DNA of 64,000 nt from Drosophila miranda (taxonomy: Eukaryota > Arthropoda > Insecta > Diptera > Drosophilidae). Below are positions 12,349 through 25,890 of this stretch, piece after piece. The stretch lies in contig NC_046676.1 of NCBI RefSeq assembly GCF_003369915.1, positions 17,280,001 to 17,344,000 of the forward strand, in the 5' to 3' direction. A program made the position numbers and the translations under genes. Numbering within the stretch: the stretch's first letter is position 1; every line of letters starts with the position of its first letter. The notes beneath the pieces are model-generated. The model had not been told where the DNA came from. It saw nothing but the letters and a program-made list of their open reading frames with translations, and did not search any database.

Positions 12349-15300
12349 ATGGCCGCGCCCATCGACGAGAGTGTGCTGAACGCACTGAAGGGGGTGACCT
12401 CCAAGCAGACCCGCCTGCCCAAGCCGCTGCTCATCAAGATCTATGTCGCCAGCCAGAAGCAGGAGTTCAACCAGGAGCGCCGCATGCTCCTGGAGCTGGT
12501 GGGCCCCGAGCTGCAGGGCCTCTACGACGACCGTCAAATCGAGGTAAGTCCTAAGTCCAGTGGACTCACTGACCCATTGACCCGCTGGCCTTCACGCAGT
12601 TGGAGTTCGTGGACATGCACTTCGGCACTGGGGCGCTGGAGGTAAACCAGCTGGAGCGGGATCCCTATCTGCTGCAGGACTACCTGCACGAGATCGACAC
12701 CTGTCATGCCCACACGAAGAGCGTCTTCTTTCTGGCGCTCATCGGCGACGGCCTCGGACGCCTGCCGCTGCCCACGCACCTGGACGAGGACATCTATGCC
12801 GCGGTGCTGGCCGACCCTCAGACAACGGCCGACCAGGAGGCTCTTCTAGCCAGGTGGTACGAGATGGATCCATCCAAGGTGCAGCGTCAGCTGAAGCAGG
12901 ACTATCGGTGAGTAAGCTGCGATCCCACAGCTAATGGCCCTCTTTCCATCTGTCCATCTGTCTGGTTTCCTCCTTCAGAGTACTGCCCATGGACGCCTGG
13001 CTCAGCGAGTCTCAGCAGATGCAAAAGATGCTGGAGCAGGCGCTGCAAGGCTTTGTCCAAGGACCAGGTGCCTCGGCGCGATCTGCAGACTTCCTGAAGC
13101 GAGTGCAGCAGCTGAGGCGCACGCAGATCGAGCGCGAAGTGGAGCAGGCCATGGGTGAGCACTGCAGGACCTGCTGTATTGTAGCCCTTCACCTAGCCAC
13201 AAACCCGCTCTCTTTGCAGCCCTTTCCAACGAGAAGATCCTCGCCGTGTTTCGGGAACGGGCCGCCCAGTGCACCAAGCGGGATGTGGAGGCCAATGACC
13301 GGCTTCGGAAGATCAAGGACGAGCTCACTATGAACCTCTCCACGGACAATCACACAACCCTAGTGTAAGTCGCTGCCCAGTCGCGACTGTGCGAATGGCT
13401 GTCTCATTCTGGTTATTCTCACCGAACAGGGTGCCAGGCAGTGCCTCGTGCGAAATGATCGACCCGGACAACGAGGACCACGAGTCCTATCTCAGCAAAT
13501 TCAAGAACAAAGTCACCGACAAGCTGCGTCTGCTAATCGAGGCGCACATCACCAATGATCCCGATGTAATCAAGGGGAGGAAAAAGACTGTTCAGGTAAG
13601 TCGAAAGGACGAGCCAATGGCTCCACCATAGACTCTCTTCCACTCTTCAACAACAAACATACCTGTGAAGGCTCTCAGAAGAGAGTCTTATTCAGTCCCT
13701 AGTTTTCACAGCCTTTTGGTGATGAGCCTATGACGAGTGCGAGTCTTTGTGTAGACTGCCTGCAGATGAATCCATTTCCTAGAATGAAAGACTTCTTAGC
13801 ATGATATATTCGAGTTGTTCATACGGATAAGGATACCTATGCGCTCTTCTTGAGAATAATATCTTTTTCTATAGGAAATTGGATGTCTTCTGGCTCTGGT
13901 TTTAAAGCCGCCAAACAAACTGACCTTTTATTCTCATCTTTACGAGTATTTGCCATCTTTTCTACACATCCCGGACCAACTGAAATCAAATAAATGGATG
14001 GCCTGCACTGAACTAAAATGGTTTCCATTTCAGTGGCAGGGACGTTATATTTCTGGATTCCGGATTTCTGCTCTCGAAAAATAGCATATTAAATCTGGTT
14101 ACAGATACCCTCCGCCTCCACCTCCGCCTCCACCTCCGCTCCGATATCCGGTAAATCCGAGACCTGAAACGTATCGAAAACGTTCGGCGATTGCAATTTC
14201 GAGCGAAATTCAATTGCACTGCACGTGTGCAGGAGTATCCCACGAGCATCCTTCGAGCATCCTTCGAGTATCTGTGCTTGTGGCTGGTAGAGTATGCTTT
14301 GCATATGACAGTTGTCGAAATTGGGTTTAAAAGAGATTTCCTGCAATGAAAACCCATTGCGATTGAGTTGCCCCAGTGGCAGGGAGCAGGAGAAATATGT
14401 TGGCTCAAGGTTTCAGCTCCGCTTTCCGTTCCAGTTGCGGTTGTTTCAGCCGCATCCCATTGCATAAGGCGTCCATTGCGTCCTGGCCCCACCCTGCTGG
14501 ATGGCTTTTGTTGAAAGCATTTAACATTTTAGCTCGGTCGCAGCCGAAGGACGAAGCGCAACGTGAACCGGTCCGGGCCATTAGCGGACGTGGCCTGGCC
14601 TTTCGCCCGCCCCCTTCGCACCAGCTCTCTGACATATTAACACACTTACACTTGGGCACAATGTAGCCACGCCCAGGTCGTCCCCTTGTTTGCACTTAAC
14701 GGTGCAGCAACATGAACTGCACTCAGTCCCCCCGACCCCCCGGCTTGGATAAGAGTGTGGCAGTGGCAAACGCATATCCCTCGTCCTACCCACTCTGACA
14801 AAATGTTGTGGCATTTGTAGCCGCAACCAAGAAATATGCAAAGTGTTGCCCCCTCCTCCTCCTCCTCCTCCTCCACCCGTCCGACTGCACCTGCGGCTGC
14901 TGCGGCACGTTGTGTGAGCAACTCTTGTGTGGGCGACCTTTGGCACTCGAGCGAAATGAAATTAAAGCAAGTCAAATGCCATCTAATTAAGCAGCCACCT
15001 TAAAGAGCGATGGATAGGATAGAAGAGGCGGGCCAGCCGGGGTCCTCTCTGTCTTCTCTGACAGCTCCTGGCAATATTGATTTAGTTGCCCAACCCTCGA
15101 GAAATGCATTACGCAGAAGCTGTCAAATGAGATTTGCCAGGCAAAAGCTGCTTACAATCAACGGGGACTTGAGCCGGAGACTGAGGCTGAGCCGGAGCCG
15201 GAGTCAGAGCAGGAATATGATACCGGCAAGGACACGGTGACTACTTGTTAGTGGTACACATGCCACGGCCAGACAAGCTGAGGACCTTCCGCCACTCCAC

Positions 15301-18300
15301 TCCACCCCACTCCTATCCATTCCATTCCACTCAGCAGGTGGCACAGTGGTGGCAGGTAAACAAAGTTACGAGGCAAGCGCGCTGAATGCCACTCACATTC
15401 AGACTTATGGAGATGACGACTACGACGACTACGACGTTGATGATGTGGCGAGGTGGTCTGCTCCTCGACAGGCCAACCGGAAGCGGATGATACCCTGGCA
15501 TAAACATATGTATGTATGTATCTGTATCTATGTAAGCGAATCGTGTGTGCGTCGGCGGTAAGTAATGAATGGGCACTGAGGGGTCCCACAGAGAGCATCT
15601 GGCCCGAGAGGAGTTCGAGCGGTGGCAGGAAGGATGTGGGTGGATGCTAGGAGGCTGTGGGGCTGTGGGGCTGTCGGGCTGTCGGGCTGTGTGGCCATGT
15701 GGCTGGCAAATCCAATTACTGGCCCGACCAGTGACGGAGCCAGCTCAAAGGCTATAAAATAAATTTCTATGCAAATTATTTGCATGTGTGTGGGCGCATC
15801 GGATTGCGCATGTAATCCGAAATTGCAATCTGTCAAAACGACGAGGACCTCGTCTGTTTGTCAATTGCATTCATTCGATGTTCCAGGTGAAATTCGAGTA
15901 ATCACCATCTTTGGGGGCTCGAAAGCCCCAAGCCTGCATGAGTGAAACGCACTGTTTTTTTTGGTTGCAGGAAATCTTTCACGAGCACGCCACTCACCTG
16001 CGCATCCTGCGCGATCATGTGGAGGGGGCGGCCCTCATCGAGTCGCGGGTGCCACCGCAGCTGGGCCAGAATCTGATGGCGAACTTCAGGAACGGCAGCC
16101 GGCATGCGCCGTACTTCATTTGCGGCTCGGATGGCAGCGGCAAGAGCGCCCTGATCAGCACCCTGTACGGGCAGGTGGCCGGCTGGTTCGTCTCGACGAA
16201 GGTCCACCGCGTGATTCGCTTCGCCAAGGCCACGCCGCGCTCGGCCTACAACCTGGAGCTGCTGCGCGTGATCTGCCAGCAGATCTCGATCATTTTCAAC
16301 ATCCCCGAGGGCTACCTACCCAAGGACGCCTCCTTCGATCCGCTGTACATCAGCACCTGGTTCCAGAACCTGCTGCGCCGCGTCGAGGACATGAGCAACG
16401 ACGTCCTGTTCCTGTTCATCGACGACCTGCACCTGCTGAACCCCCTGGACTGCGACATCGTGACCGCCCTCTCCTGGCTGCCCACCTCGCTGCCCTGGAA
16501 CGTGCAGATCATCTGCAGCTCCACCACCCCCGTCGAGCAGCTCAAGTTCACGCCCATGCAGCGGGACCGCTTCAAGTCGGCGGAGTACCAGTTCGACCTC
16601 AACCTGGGCGAGTACGCCACGGAGCTGCGGCGGCCTCCGCAGTGCGTCTCGGACGTCAGCTTCGTCCTGTACGTGGAGCAGCAGTTCGACGGCCTGGAGC
16701 GCCACTACGGCAGGCAGGCGGTGGGCAGCCTGGCCGCCTACATCACCTGCTCCGAGTACGGGCTGAGCGAGACGGAGCTCCTGGAGCTGCTCATGCCCAC
16801 CGACGATCCCGAGTCCCTGATCGACACCAGAAGCGGACACTTCAGCTTCGCCACCTTCAAGAAGATCCACAGGGAAATGGGTGAGTAGCCATCATCGATG
16901 TGGGGGCATCCCGTGTGTCTATCTCTGCTCGGGTTTCCCTTCTTGCAGACAAACTCCTGCTGCTGCACGACAAGATCATGTCCGGCAAGGTGCTCATCCA
17001 GTGGCGCCACAACTACTGCGCCGTGGTGGCCAAGCGACGGTACATGGACGGGCAGAGGACGCGCAACCTGCACATGGAGCTGGCCAACCTGTTCTTCCCG
17101 CAGGACGAGGACGAGAGCACGTTGGAGAACGAGTCCACCCAGAGCGAGAACAAGTCCGTGATCAGCCTCAAGGACACGCTCAGGACAGTCGGCGATCTGC
17201 CGCACAAGGAGAGGGAGCGCGAGAAGGACAACGTCTCCGCTGGCCGCAAGTCCTCCTCCACCCACCACAACGACGACACCTCCACCTTCTACAACCCCAT
17301 CGCCGCCGACGTCAGCTACAGCATGCGGCACGTGGAGGAGAGCTGGCACCACCTGATGCGCTCCGACGACACGACACGCTTCAAGCAAATCGCAGTCTGC
17401 AACTTTGATTTCCTGCTGGCGGCGGTAAGCTCGTGGCACAGTCTCCGTCCCTCCCCCAAATTCCCCAATTCCCCAATTAGTTTCTGGGGAAACCGATTGG
17501 AAATGCAATCAACTCTCTGTTTTCCTGGGAGCTGCTTCACATAATTGCCTGCCTATTGTGGCAATCGAATTCGATTTGAAAACAGGACAGAGTGCACTCT
17601 TTGTTCACTCGGACGGAGAGCAATGCAAATAACAACAACGTAGGAGCATCATTTGGACAGACATTCATCATTCATACATACGAGTGTACCCATAGTTCTG
17701 TAGAAAGGTCCTTTCGAGTAACTTTCGAGCTACTATTTCTCAATTAGTGCTGGAGTGGCCTTAAATGGCCTGCTCTGTATTCGGCTCAGCTGAAATGGTA
17801 CTCTGTTTGGGGCCAACAGGGATAACCACTCTGAAACGGGTAATTTATTAAATTTGTCTGCTCCGACAGCTAGTTTCAGGCGCCCATTGGGCCCATTCCG
17901 AGAATGTATAATCCAACTAAGTCCCGTACAGCTGTCTCCGCTCTCCGCCGTTTGCTTGCCCCCATTTCCTGTGCGGCGGAGGCCACAGCGGGGAAAGTTT
18001 GCCCTCCGTTTTTTTTTTTGTCTTCCTCGGATTTCATTTCGTTTCGGCTTATTCATTTATGCAGCCACTCATTTATTCAGTCCGACAAACTCATTCGGAT
18101 CTGCGAGGCATTGCATCCAAATTACGCGACTCTGTGCGTGTGTGTGTGTGTGCGTGTGTGTGTGTGTGTGAGCCAATCGAATTAACGTTGTTTTTTGTGA
18201 TGCTTAAAGTCCCTGCAATATGCATTTCATGATGATTTTTCACCGTCAACAACAAACAAAGTTACAAATAACAAAATGAACCAATTTTCCCATAAATAAT

Positions 18301-21300
18301 GAGAACCGATGACAGAATCCCATTCACAGCAAGTCCGTATAATCATACAATTCTACTTCTGTGCCAAGTCCTTTGTATCCTTTCTATGGCCGGACATACC
18401 CCGCGATAGGGTAAAGAGGGAACGAAAAGCCAGAGAGCAAAGTAACGAGCGTCAAGCAACTTGGACATTTAATTAAATTAACTCTTTTGTTTGTTGTCAG
18501 TTGCATTCAGTTCAAGAACAGAACGGAGGCTCGATAAGAGCCGCACAAACTTTAATTAGTTGCAGTCCTTCAAGAGACGAGATTTAATCGAATTTCTGCA
18601 TCTTTGCCACGCTCCTTGGCTCTACATATGGCCAGGGTCTTCTCTGTTAAACTCAATTAAAATTAACGCAAAATCAATGCCAGAATCGAGCTGATAGTCA
18701 GATACATAGATGGAATATATAATCCTGCTGTTCCAAATAGTTTTATATAGTATTTCAGTATGAAATATCGAGTGAGAGAAGATCTCGTGGAATAAATTAA
18801 AATAATTCGATTCACTCTTGCCCCACCCCGATCCAGGTACAAACGGTGTCGATCAGCTATCTGCGCTGCCTGATCGAGCACGTCCGCTGCTATATCCTCG
18901 ACAGGGACATCGAGCTGATCTACTACACGATCCGCAAGTCCAGCGACGTGCTCACGCGCGACCCCATGCAGCTGGGCTCCCAGCTGATCTCCTGGCTGCG
19001 TCCGATCAGCGAGCACGACGACGACGACAACTCGCTGCTCAGCATGACGGTGCGCTCGGCGACGGCCTGGTGCGATGGCTACGCCGTGCCGCTGCTGGTG
19101 CCGCTCACGGGATGGCTGCCGGCACCGCTGCCCTCGCAGATCCGCACCATGACGGTGTCGGGCACGGGCGTCATCCGAGCCGTCTGCCTGGCGCCCTCGA
19201 GGCAGCACCTCATCCTGGCCACCAGCTCGGGCGAGGTGCAGCAGTGGCACATCATGAGCAACTCGCTGGAACACATCTTCAAGGGTGAGTCTCAGTTGCC
19301 TAATGTCCTGCCATTAGGCGAGCTAATCATGCGACTCCATTTGCGATAACGCCCCTCTAGGACACACTGCGGCAGTCACGTGCCTGCTGGTGGCTCCGAC
19401 CAGCGAGCCGGAGCTCCTCCTCACCGGCTCCGAGGACACCAGCGTGCTCGTCTGGCACGTCTCGCAGCGCGACCGTCGGGCGCACATCAAGTGAGTGCTC
19501 CCTCCTCCATTGCCCGCTGGGTAATTTGTAAATCTCTGCAGGCACAATTTATCCATCTGCCCCCGCTTTCTGCCCCGCCTTGTCTCCTTTCAGCGCCCAC
19601 ACAGCCCCCATAACGGGCGTGGCAGCCGGGGTCAATAACACGCTGATCATCAGCAGCAGCGAGGATGCCACAATCGCCATCACGGACCTGGCCAGCGGCA
19701 AACTGGTGAGCACACAAACACACACACACACAGCTCTCTGAGGTCCTGTGACTGTGGGGGACAACAGGATTTGTTAATTAAAAGAGTAAAGAGAATCGAA
19801 GGATGCAATTGTAGGTGCAAAGGCTACTCTTGGTCGTCTCTTACGATGGTTATCACATAGCTCTGCTTATTTCCACCCAAAGGAATATGAGGTGTCCACG
19901 AACTGGCCTTAAATTCAAGCATTCCTGCATCTGTGTTCTGATTATATTTGATTGCGTCGAGCACTTTCCATTTGGCAAATGGAAAGCTAATTGCAAAACC
20001 GTACCGCAAACCAAATCAAACAAACCAAATGCATAATTCCTCTGTACGAGGACCGCTGGACATCTGCCTCAAACACACGAAATGTGACCCCTCTCACCCC
20101 TCTCGTCATAGGGAAGACAAGGTCCCAGCAAAGGCGAGGGGTTGGGTTGGGTTGGGATTCTGGCCGACATGTGTGCCCTGCTTGTTGAACATGAGTTTGA
20201 GCGGCAGCCACGCACTCGCGGCTGTTCTGCGTCCCGAACGGCAAATGAAGCGTGGCAGGAGCCTTCCCGGGGTCGAGTTTCACCGTCACCCCTCCTGCCC
20301 TAGTTCTGCCGTGCACCCCCTCCCCGCACCCCACATCATCAGTCATACTAAGTTGATATTTCAGAGACGAGAGGCAGGCATTAAACTGTGATTACGCACA
20401 ATGGCCCGTGTTTGCATACCAAGTACGGATGTGTGTCGCGTCCTTGTTCTCGTCCTCGTTTCGGTGCTCCGTCGTCCTGTTGACACACATAGGCGTACTC
20501 GTACTCGTACTCGTACCCGTAGAAATTGGATTTATTGCCACTTGGTTGCCCCCGGGCATCTTTTAAAGTCAATTTCGCTGACTTGGCTGCCGCACAGAAA
20601 CGTAATTGGCCGTCAGGAGGTGCCGGGGAATCTGTGGAGTCACTGTGTGTGCATACTACCCACGCACACATGCACACGTGTGCAATTACGGGCGCCTATT
20701 GAATTAATTAAAATATTACGTATACGCAGCGTCATGCTGACACTTCCTTTCTCTGTACCGCCATTTTTTAAAGTTTTGGGTTAATTTATCAAAGTTTTGG
20801 CATTTTCCCTGGCTTTCCTGTGTACTGCCCTGAAGAATATCGCGTGCCAGCAGATAATTAACTTAATGCATACAAAATGTGACACAGCGATAAGGTCTGG
20901 CAGAACGGAACAGAGACAGGGAACAAGAACAGAAAGGATATGCGGCATGGTAGCGCATGTGTCACGCAAAGAAAGCCCACCCCTCCTGCCCTCGATTCAT
21001 ATTTAAAGAGTATTCGTTTAGTAGACCATAAAACCAAATTACATTCAATGTCAGCGGCTTGGTATGACCTTCTTTTTGGTGTTGTTTCAGAAACACCGAA
21101 TCAGCCACCATCGCGGCCCTGTGAGCGGGATCCTGGTGGCCGGAGCGTGCGATGTCCTGATCTCGGGCAGCCACGACCGAACCATCTGCGTGTGGAACCT
21201 CGAGAACTTTGCGCTGCTGAACACCATGCAAATGCTGAGTCCCGTCCTGCGCATCGACATCTCATGGAACTCGGTGAGTGACTTTCCCACAAATATCAGT

Positions 21301-24300
21301 CCACATCATTCACCGCTTCCCGGGGGCTACACATCTCAATCATTTCGACATTTCTGTTAATTGATAATACTTAAGGAATGGACCTAATGGAACGGAATAA
21401 GGAATGGAATTAATTCATAATTCTGAGTCACAGTTCTGCGGGCTCGTCGGAAGCTGGTTGCAATGTTGGGACTGTTATTAAGTTGAATGGAAATGGGTAC
21501 TTCTCAAAGTGGCAAAAGTTTCCATCTCAAAGGGGGGAATCCCTTTGAGCTCGTTGCTCTTCCCAAGCTGGAGGAGGGAGGGGGGGAGTCAGCTGAGCCA
21601 CCAGAAACGAGGGGCTTAAAGCACATTCCACTTGAGCGAAACTTTTCCAAGTAAAGCAATAGCGAAAAGCGCAACTTAAGCGCAATATAAGCAGAAGGAG
21701 GGGTGGGAAGGGGACGGCGGAGGGGAAATATAAATGGAGGGAAAATATCATTTCCGGCATCGAACTGCGACTCCATGTGCGCAATTTAAAGCCAAGCACT
21801 GGATGGATAGATGCGGATGTGGATGTGGGGAGAGCCGATACGATTCCCTTGGAAACGTAAGATAAAGCGGAGCGACTGTGGTTGCTGTGTGGCAGATTAG
21901 GCATGGGGAGCACGAGATTCTAATAAGGGACTTCGGCTTGGGACGCATTACGCGCCAAATCCTTTGTTGTCAATCAGCTCGACAAAACACAGACCAGAAG
22001 CTGCCTGCCCGCTTGGTACATAGCTGGTAGCTGGGAGAGAGTGGGAATATGGCTATGTATGTGTTGGCTTCCATCAATAAGTATTGCATACTTAGCGGCA
22101 ATTTGGCACGCAGCACAACATCAAGATACCGGGTCGATATTGGGATTGGGGCGGGCGGCACTGTGCTGAAACCGGGGGACGAGCCATTTTGTCACGTTTC
22201 GTCGTCGTCTTTTGTCAATGGCAACTATGTTTCGCCCTCTCTTCCTCCCGCGTGGCGATTGATGCGTGCTCCCATTTCCATCACTGTCTCCTGTCCCCTG
22301 CCTCCTGCCTCCTGCCAAAACTGTATCCCATTCGCGCTTCCATTTATCCAATAAATCCACAGAAGGCAGACAACAGGAAACCAACTGTAATTCAAGGTGT
22401 CCTGCGATGGGGATGGGGTCTGCTGCACTCACAGTCCTGCGTCCTGCGTCCTATCGCCCTTTGCCCTTTGGAGTCTGCCTATCTGTTAAGGCCAAACTCG
22501 AAGACCATAGAGCAATCCTGTCAGCATTCCACTCCTGGTCCGAAAATTACGTTTCACACGTTGAAAATTGCCTATAAGCAGGCGGAATAACAAGCACATC
22601 ATCTCCTTCAGTGGGGCAATCCCGGGCAAAAATACATATACTACTCATATATACTCAATGCACTGAGGAAAAAGCTTAAACGGGTTAAAGGGCAGATAAC
22701 TCTGCCTGGGGCTACTACTTTTTGTAGTGTACTTCTGAGGAAGGGTAAAATCGACAGGGCATGGCCTTTGGCCTGCATCCTCTGTGGCTCTGCAGATCTC
22801 AGAAATTGTAACTCTCGAAACGCATTGAATTGGAAATTGTAAAATGGTCTCCTCGCAGGTATTCCTCCTGGCCCTGTGCGAGGACAATGCCCTCTATGTG
22901 CGCACTCTGGCCACGGGCAAGGAGCTGCACACGCTCAAGGGCCACAAGTCAAAGGTGAGTGGGGGTCCGTGCCGGAGGCTGACGAGCAGTTATGATTCTC
23001 TACGCCTGCCTCCCCTTGCAGATACGGACCATTTCCATTGGCAAGGACAGTCAGCGCTGCGTGGTGGGATGCGACGATACGCGAGCCCTGATCTACGACA
23101 TGCACTCCGGCAAGCTGGTGCGCTCCATGCCGCCCAACCCGGGGCCGGTGACCGCCGTCTATGCGATGGAGAACGACGACTTCCTGGTCACGGTGGGCGG
23201 CAACAAGATCACGTTCTACTCGTTCCGCAATGAGGAGCTCTACGTGAACCCGTACTCCCGCAACCCGCGCCGCAAGCGCAGTCTGAAGCGGCACGCCCAG
23301 GCGCAGCGCTCGCCCTCGACGACCTTGCCACCGATCACGTGCTTCGACCTATCCCGCGACTCGCAGCTGATGGCCATCGCCTCGGGCCGCAGCGTCCACC
23401 TGATGCGCATCAACACGCCGGAGTACCAGTGCAGCCTGGAGGGGCACGCGGGCGTCGTCAACTGCCTGAAGTTCGCGCCCAACGGAGAGTTCCTCACCAC
23501 GGGCTCCGATGATCGGCTCGTGCAGGTGTGGAACCTGGCGGCCACCGAGACCATTAACACCTTCAAGGGGCATGCGGCGCCGGTGATCAAGGTGGTGGTG
23601 CTGATGGACTCGCTGCGAGTGATCTCCACGGACCGTGACTCGCTGCTGCTCGTGTGGATGGCCAGCTCGGGCAACCTGCTGCAGACCATCCAGGGCCCCT
23701 ACAAGAGCCTGGTGGTGACCAACAACATGCGCTTCGCCGCCTCCAGCAACGGGGACAACACTTTGAAGATCTGGTCCCTCACCCAGGAGGACGAGAAGTA
23801 CTCGGTCTCGCACTCCGACGAGATCACCTGCTTCGAGATCAGCGCCGACAGCATGCACATCATCACGGGCTCCCGGGACATGTCGCTGAAGGTGTGGCAG
23901 TCCACGGGTGGCAAGCTCAGCCAGGTGCTGGTGGGCCACAGCGACGCTGTGACCTGTGTGGCCGTCTCGGTAACCAACAAGACGCAGGTCCTCTCCGGCT
24001 CCAAGGACACGAACCTCATCCTGTGGGACCTGCTCACTGGCGAGGAGGTTCACACGCTGGCCGGACACTTGGGTCCAGTGATCGGAGTGAAGGTTTCGGC
24101 AGATGGTGAGTCCGCATCCCCGCGTCCCCCATGTCCGCTCCCAGAGCTCCATCTAATGCCCCCCCTCTGCCCTGTCAGGATCCACGGCTGTGTCGGGCAG
24201 CGATGACAAGACCTTGATCGTGTGGGAGACGAAGCGCGGCCTGGCCCTGACCTCGCTGCAGATGCACGTGCCCTTCACCCACTTCGACATCAGCCTGGAG

Positions 24301-25890
24301 GTGTCGCGGGTCCTGGTCCAACTGGTGGACAGCTACAACCTCCCGGTGATCTGTCTGCACAACACCCCGGCGCAGTATGTAAAGCTGCCTACGTACTCGG
24401 GACCCACCAAGGATGTGGATGGTCTGCCTCCGTCTGTCACTCTTAGGGGCCTCTGTAATCCCGCATTCCGATCTCGCTTTCAGATCTCCGGCCGCAGGGC
24501 CCGAAGCGCCAGATGAAGCGCCTGCTGAAGAAGGAGGTCTCCCTGGACACATACACCTGGCAGAAGAAGTACGGCCACCTGACCTCGTCGGTCATGATGG
24601 CCCAGGTTGACGAGCGCCTGAAGCGACGCTTCAGCGTCTCGGCCAGCATGGAGGAGATCTCGAAGATCGCCGAGAACAAGACGGGGGCCTCCAATGCCAA
24701 CATCGGTCCCGAGCAGGCCGCTCTGGCCCAGTCGCAGCACTTCGACCAGCTGGAGGCGCTGTGGAACAAGCGGTCTCCGCCCCGACGCCGCCACAACGCG
24801 GTAAGTCGATGCTCCACGGAGCAGCACAGGCCTTAGCCACTGTTCGCTTCTGTACTCGTTTCCATGGTAGTAGATGGCGCTCACGATTTGGTTTTTTGGT
24901 TTTTCTCTTCCTTTTCCTTTTCCTTGCCTTTCTTTTCTTTTCTTTTCATTTCATTTTGCTTCGTCTCTGTTTGCTTACACATCAATCTGAAATGTGCAAA
25001 CTGCAATTGTTATTCAACGTGTAATTGAACCTGCAACATGCAACATGCAACATGCAACATGCAACATGCAAACTGCAACATGCACCACGCATCAGGGTCT
25101 GTCGAGGCAGACATCGCTGGTGGAGGACCGTCTCGAGTCGTCGGACGACGACGAGTACCAGGACGAGCGCGCAGGTATGTTGTCAGCCTCCTACGACCAC
25201 ATCCACCTCCTTGCACGCTTGCCTGGCATCCGCTCCCTGAACGATGCATGGAAGACAAACAGTCTGCGAGTGCCGAGAACCAAGTTCTACGTGAGCACCC
25301 CCCCACAGACCAACAGCAGCCACCAGCTGAACGCGACCAGTCGGACAGAACCCCCCAACTCCGAACAGAACGCCGACAGCAGTGCGACCCTCCACCGGGT
25401 GGCGCCCGACTTGGTGAGGGATCTGCTACACCCGGCCCCCTCACCGGCAGAGTCCCCTCGGCTGATCACTCTGCGGAACTTCTTCCACTGGCCCAGCCTG
25501 AAGTCGCACCTGATGCGCGGTCAGCGCCAGAGGAACTGCCTGTCCGTCCAGCCACACATGCGCCTGAACCCGCCGGACCCCCTCCGACCCACGCCCATCA
25601 TCGTGGTGGAGAACTGTGACAGTCGCAATGTGCAGCGCCTACGCACCGATCTTGTCCTGCACCCGCAGTACAGTCGCGCCTCATTCGGCCACATTGAGGC
25701 GGACGAGCACGAGGTTCCCTTGGCCAAGAGGTCATCTCCCTCGAGTGGCGGCTACCTCCGCCGCCGCTGGCACCTCCTGCGCCACAAATCCCCTTCCGAA
25801 CGGAGCGGTCCCAAAGCCAAAGCCAATTCCAATACGAACTCGAGCTCCCAAGAGTCAACAGCCACTTGCAACGAGTGTGTGGCCCAATGA
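12349..25890 (+). CDS. NACHT and WD40-repeat STAND ATPase (NWD family), 16 coding exons
   Basis: Exons: 12349-12543, 12600-12907, 12979-13154, 13220-13364, 13430-13595, 15971-16880, 16949-17424, 18837-19284, 19361-19490, 19594-19705, 21091-21273, 22859-22954, 23022-24105, 24179-24421, 24484-24800, 25096-25890. Phases agree throughout and give 1,927 residues. Residues about 20-190 resemble the DUF4062-type head of NWD/TEP1 proteins. A P-loop (GSDGSGKS, K388) and a Walker B (LFLFIDD, D481/D482) mark a NACHT-type NTPase. About 890-1540 is a long series of WD40 repeats with GH and W-D/W-N dipeptides. The architecture predicts a nucleotide-switched scaffold in the cytosol; ligand and partners are unknown. 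I believe the D. melanogaster counterpart is CG30116, from memory. The last exon's frame is open across a possible donor at 25175. The donor after 24421 (GTCTGC) is weak but is the only phase-compatible one. Confidence 0.92.
13596..15970 (+). other. Intron 5 of the NACHT-WD40 gene (2.4 kb)
   Basis: Non-coding. It holds CCTCCGCCTCCA-type tandem units at about 14109-14139, a CTC trinucleotide run at about 14850-14874 and GGGGCTGT units at about 15653-15690. No exon-like frame with matching phase was found. Its size suggests intronic enhancers, which cannot be recognised directly. Confidence 0.7.
17425..18836 (+). other. Intron 7 of the NACHT-WD40 gene (1.4 kb)
   Basis: Non-coding; AT-rich in its second half, with a GT dinucleotide run at about 18138-18170. 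Nothing else recognisable. Confidence 0.7.
19706..21090 (+). other. Intron 10 of the NACHT-WD40 gene (1.4 kb)
   Basis: Non-coding; contains a GTACTC hexamer array at about 20494-20520. It separates the exon ending in codons for GKL from the exon starting KHR, within one WD40 blade. Confidence 0.7.
21274..22858 (+). other. Intron 11 of the NACHT-WD40 gene (1.6 kb)
   Basis: Non-coding; no repeat array of note and no phase-compatible exon seen. It ends in a CTCCTCGCAG acceptor. Confidence 0.7.
25028..25068 (+). repeat. GCAACAT heptamer array in front of a splice acceptor
   Basis: About five to six tandem GCAACAT units occupy the place where the polypyrimidine tract of the acceptor at 25093-25095 would normally be. 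A CT-rich tract lies instead about 100 bases further upstream (about 24899-24955). Confidence 0.85.

Noticed and set aside
14103-14139. CCTCCGCCTCCA units as a possible CRISPR-like array
   Set aside because: Units are contiguous simple repeats without spacers, in an insect intron.
15961-16884. A 307-codon frame overlapping the NACHT exon in another plus frame
   Set aside because: It is the shifted shadow of a GC-rich coding exon, with runs of Ala, Arg, Pro and His typical of an out-of-frame reading; the frame with the P-loop is the real one.
23349-24152. A 267-codon minus-strand frame across the WD40 exon
   Set aside because: It is the antisense shadow of the conserved WD40 coding sequence, rich in His, Gly and Val and without family resemblance.
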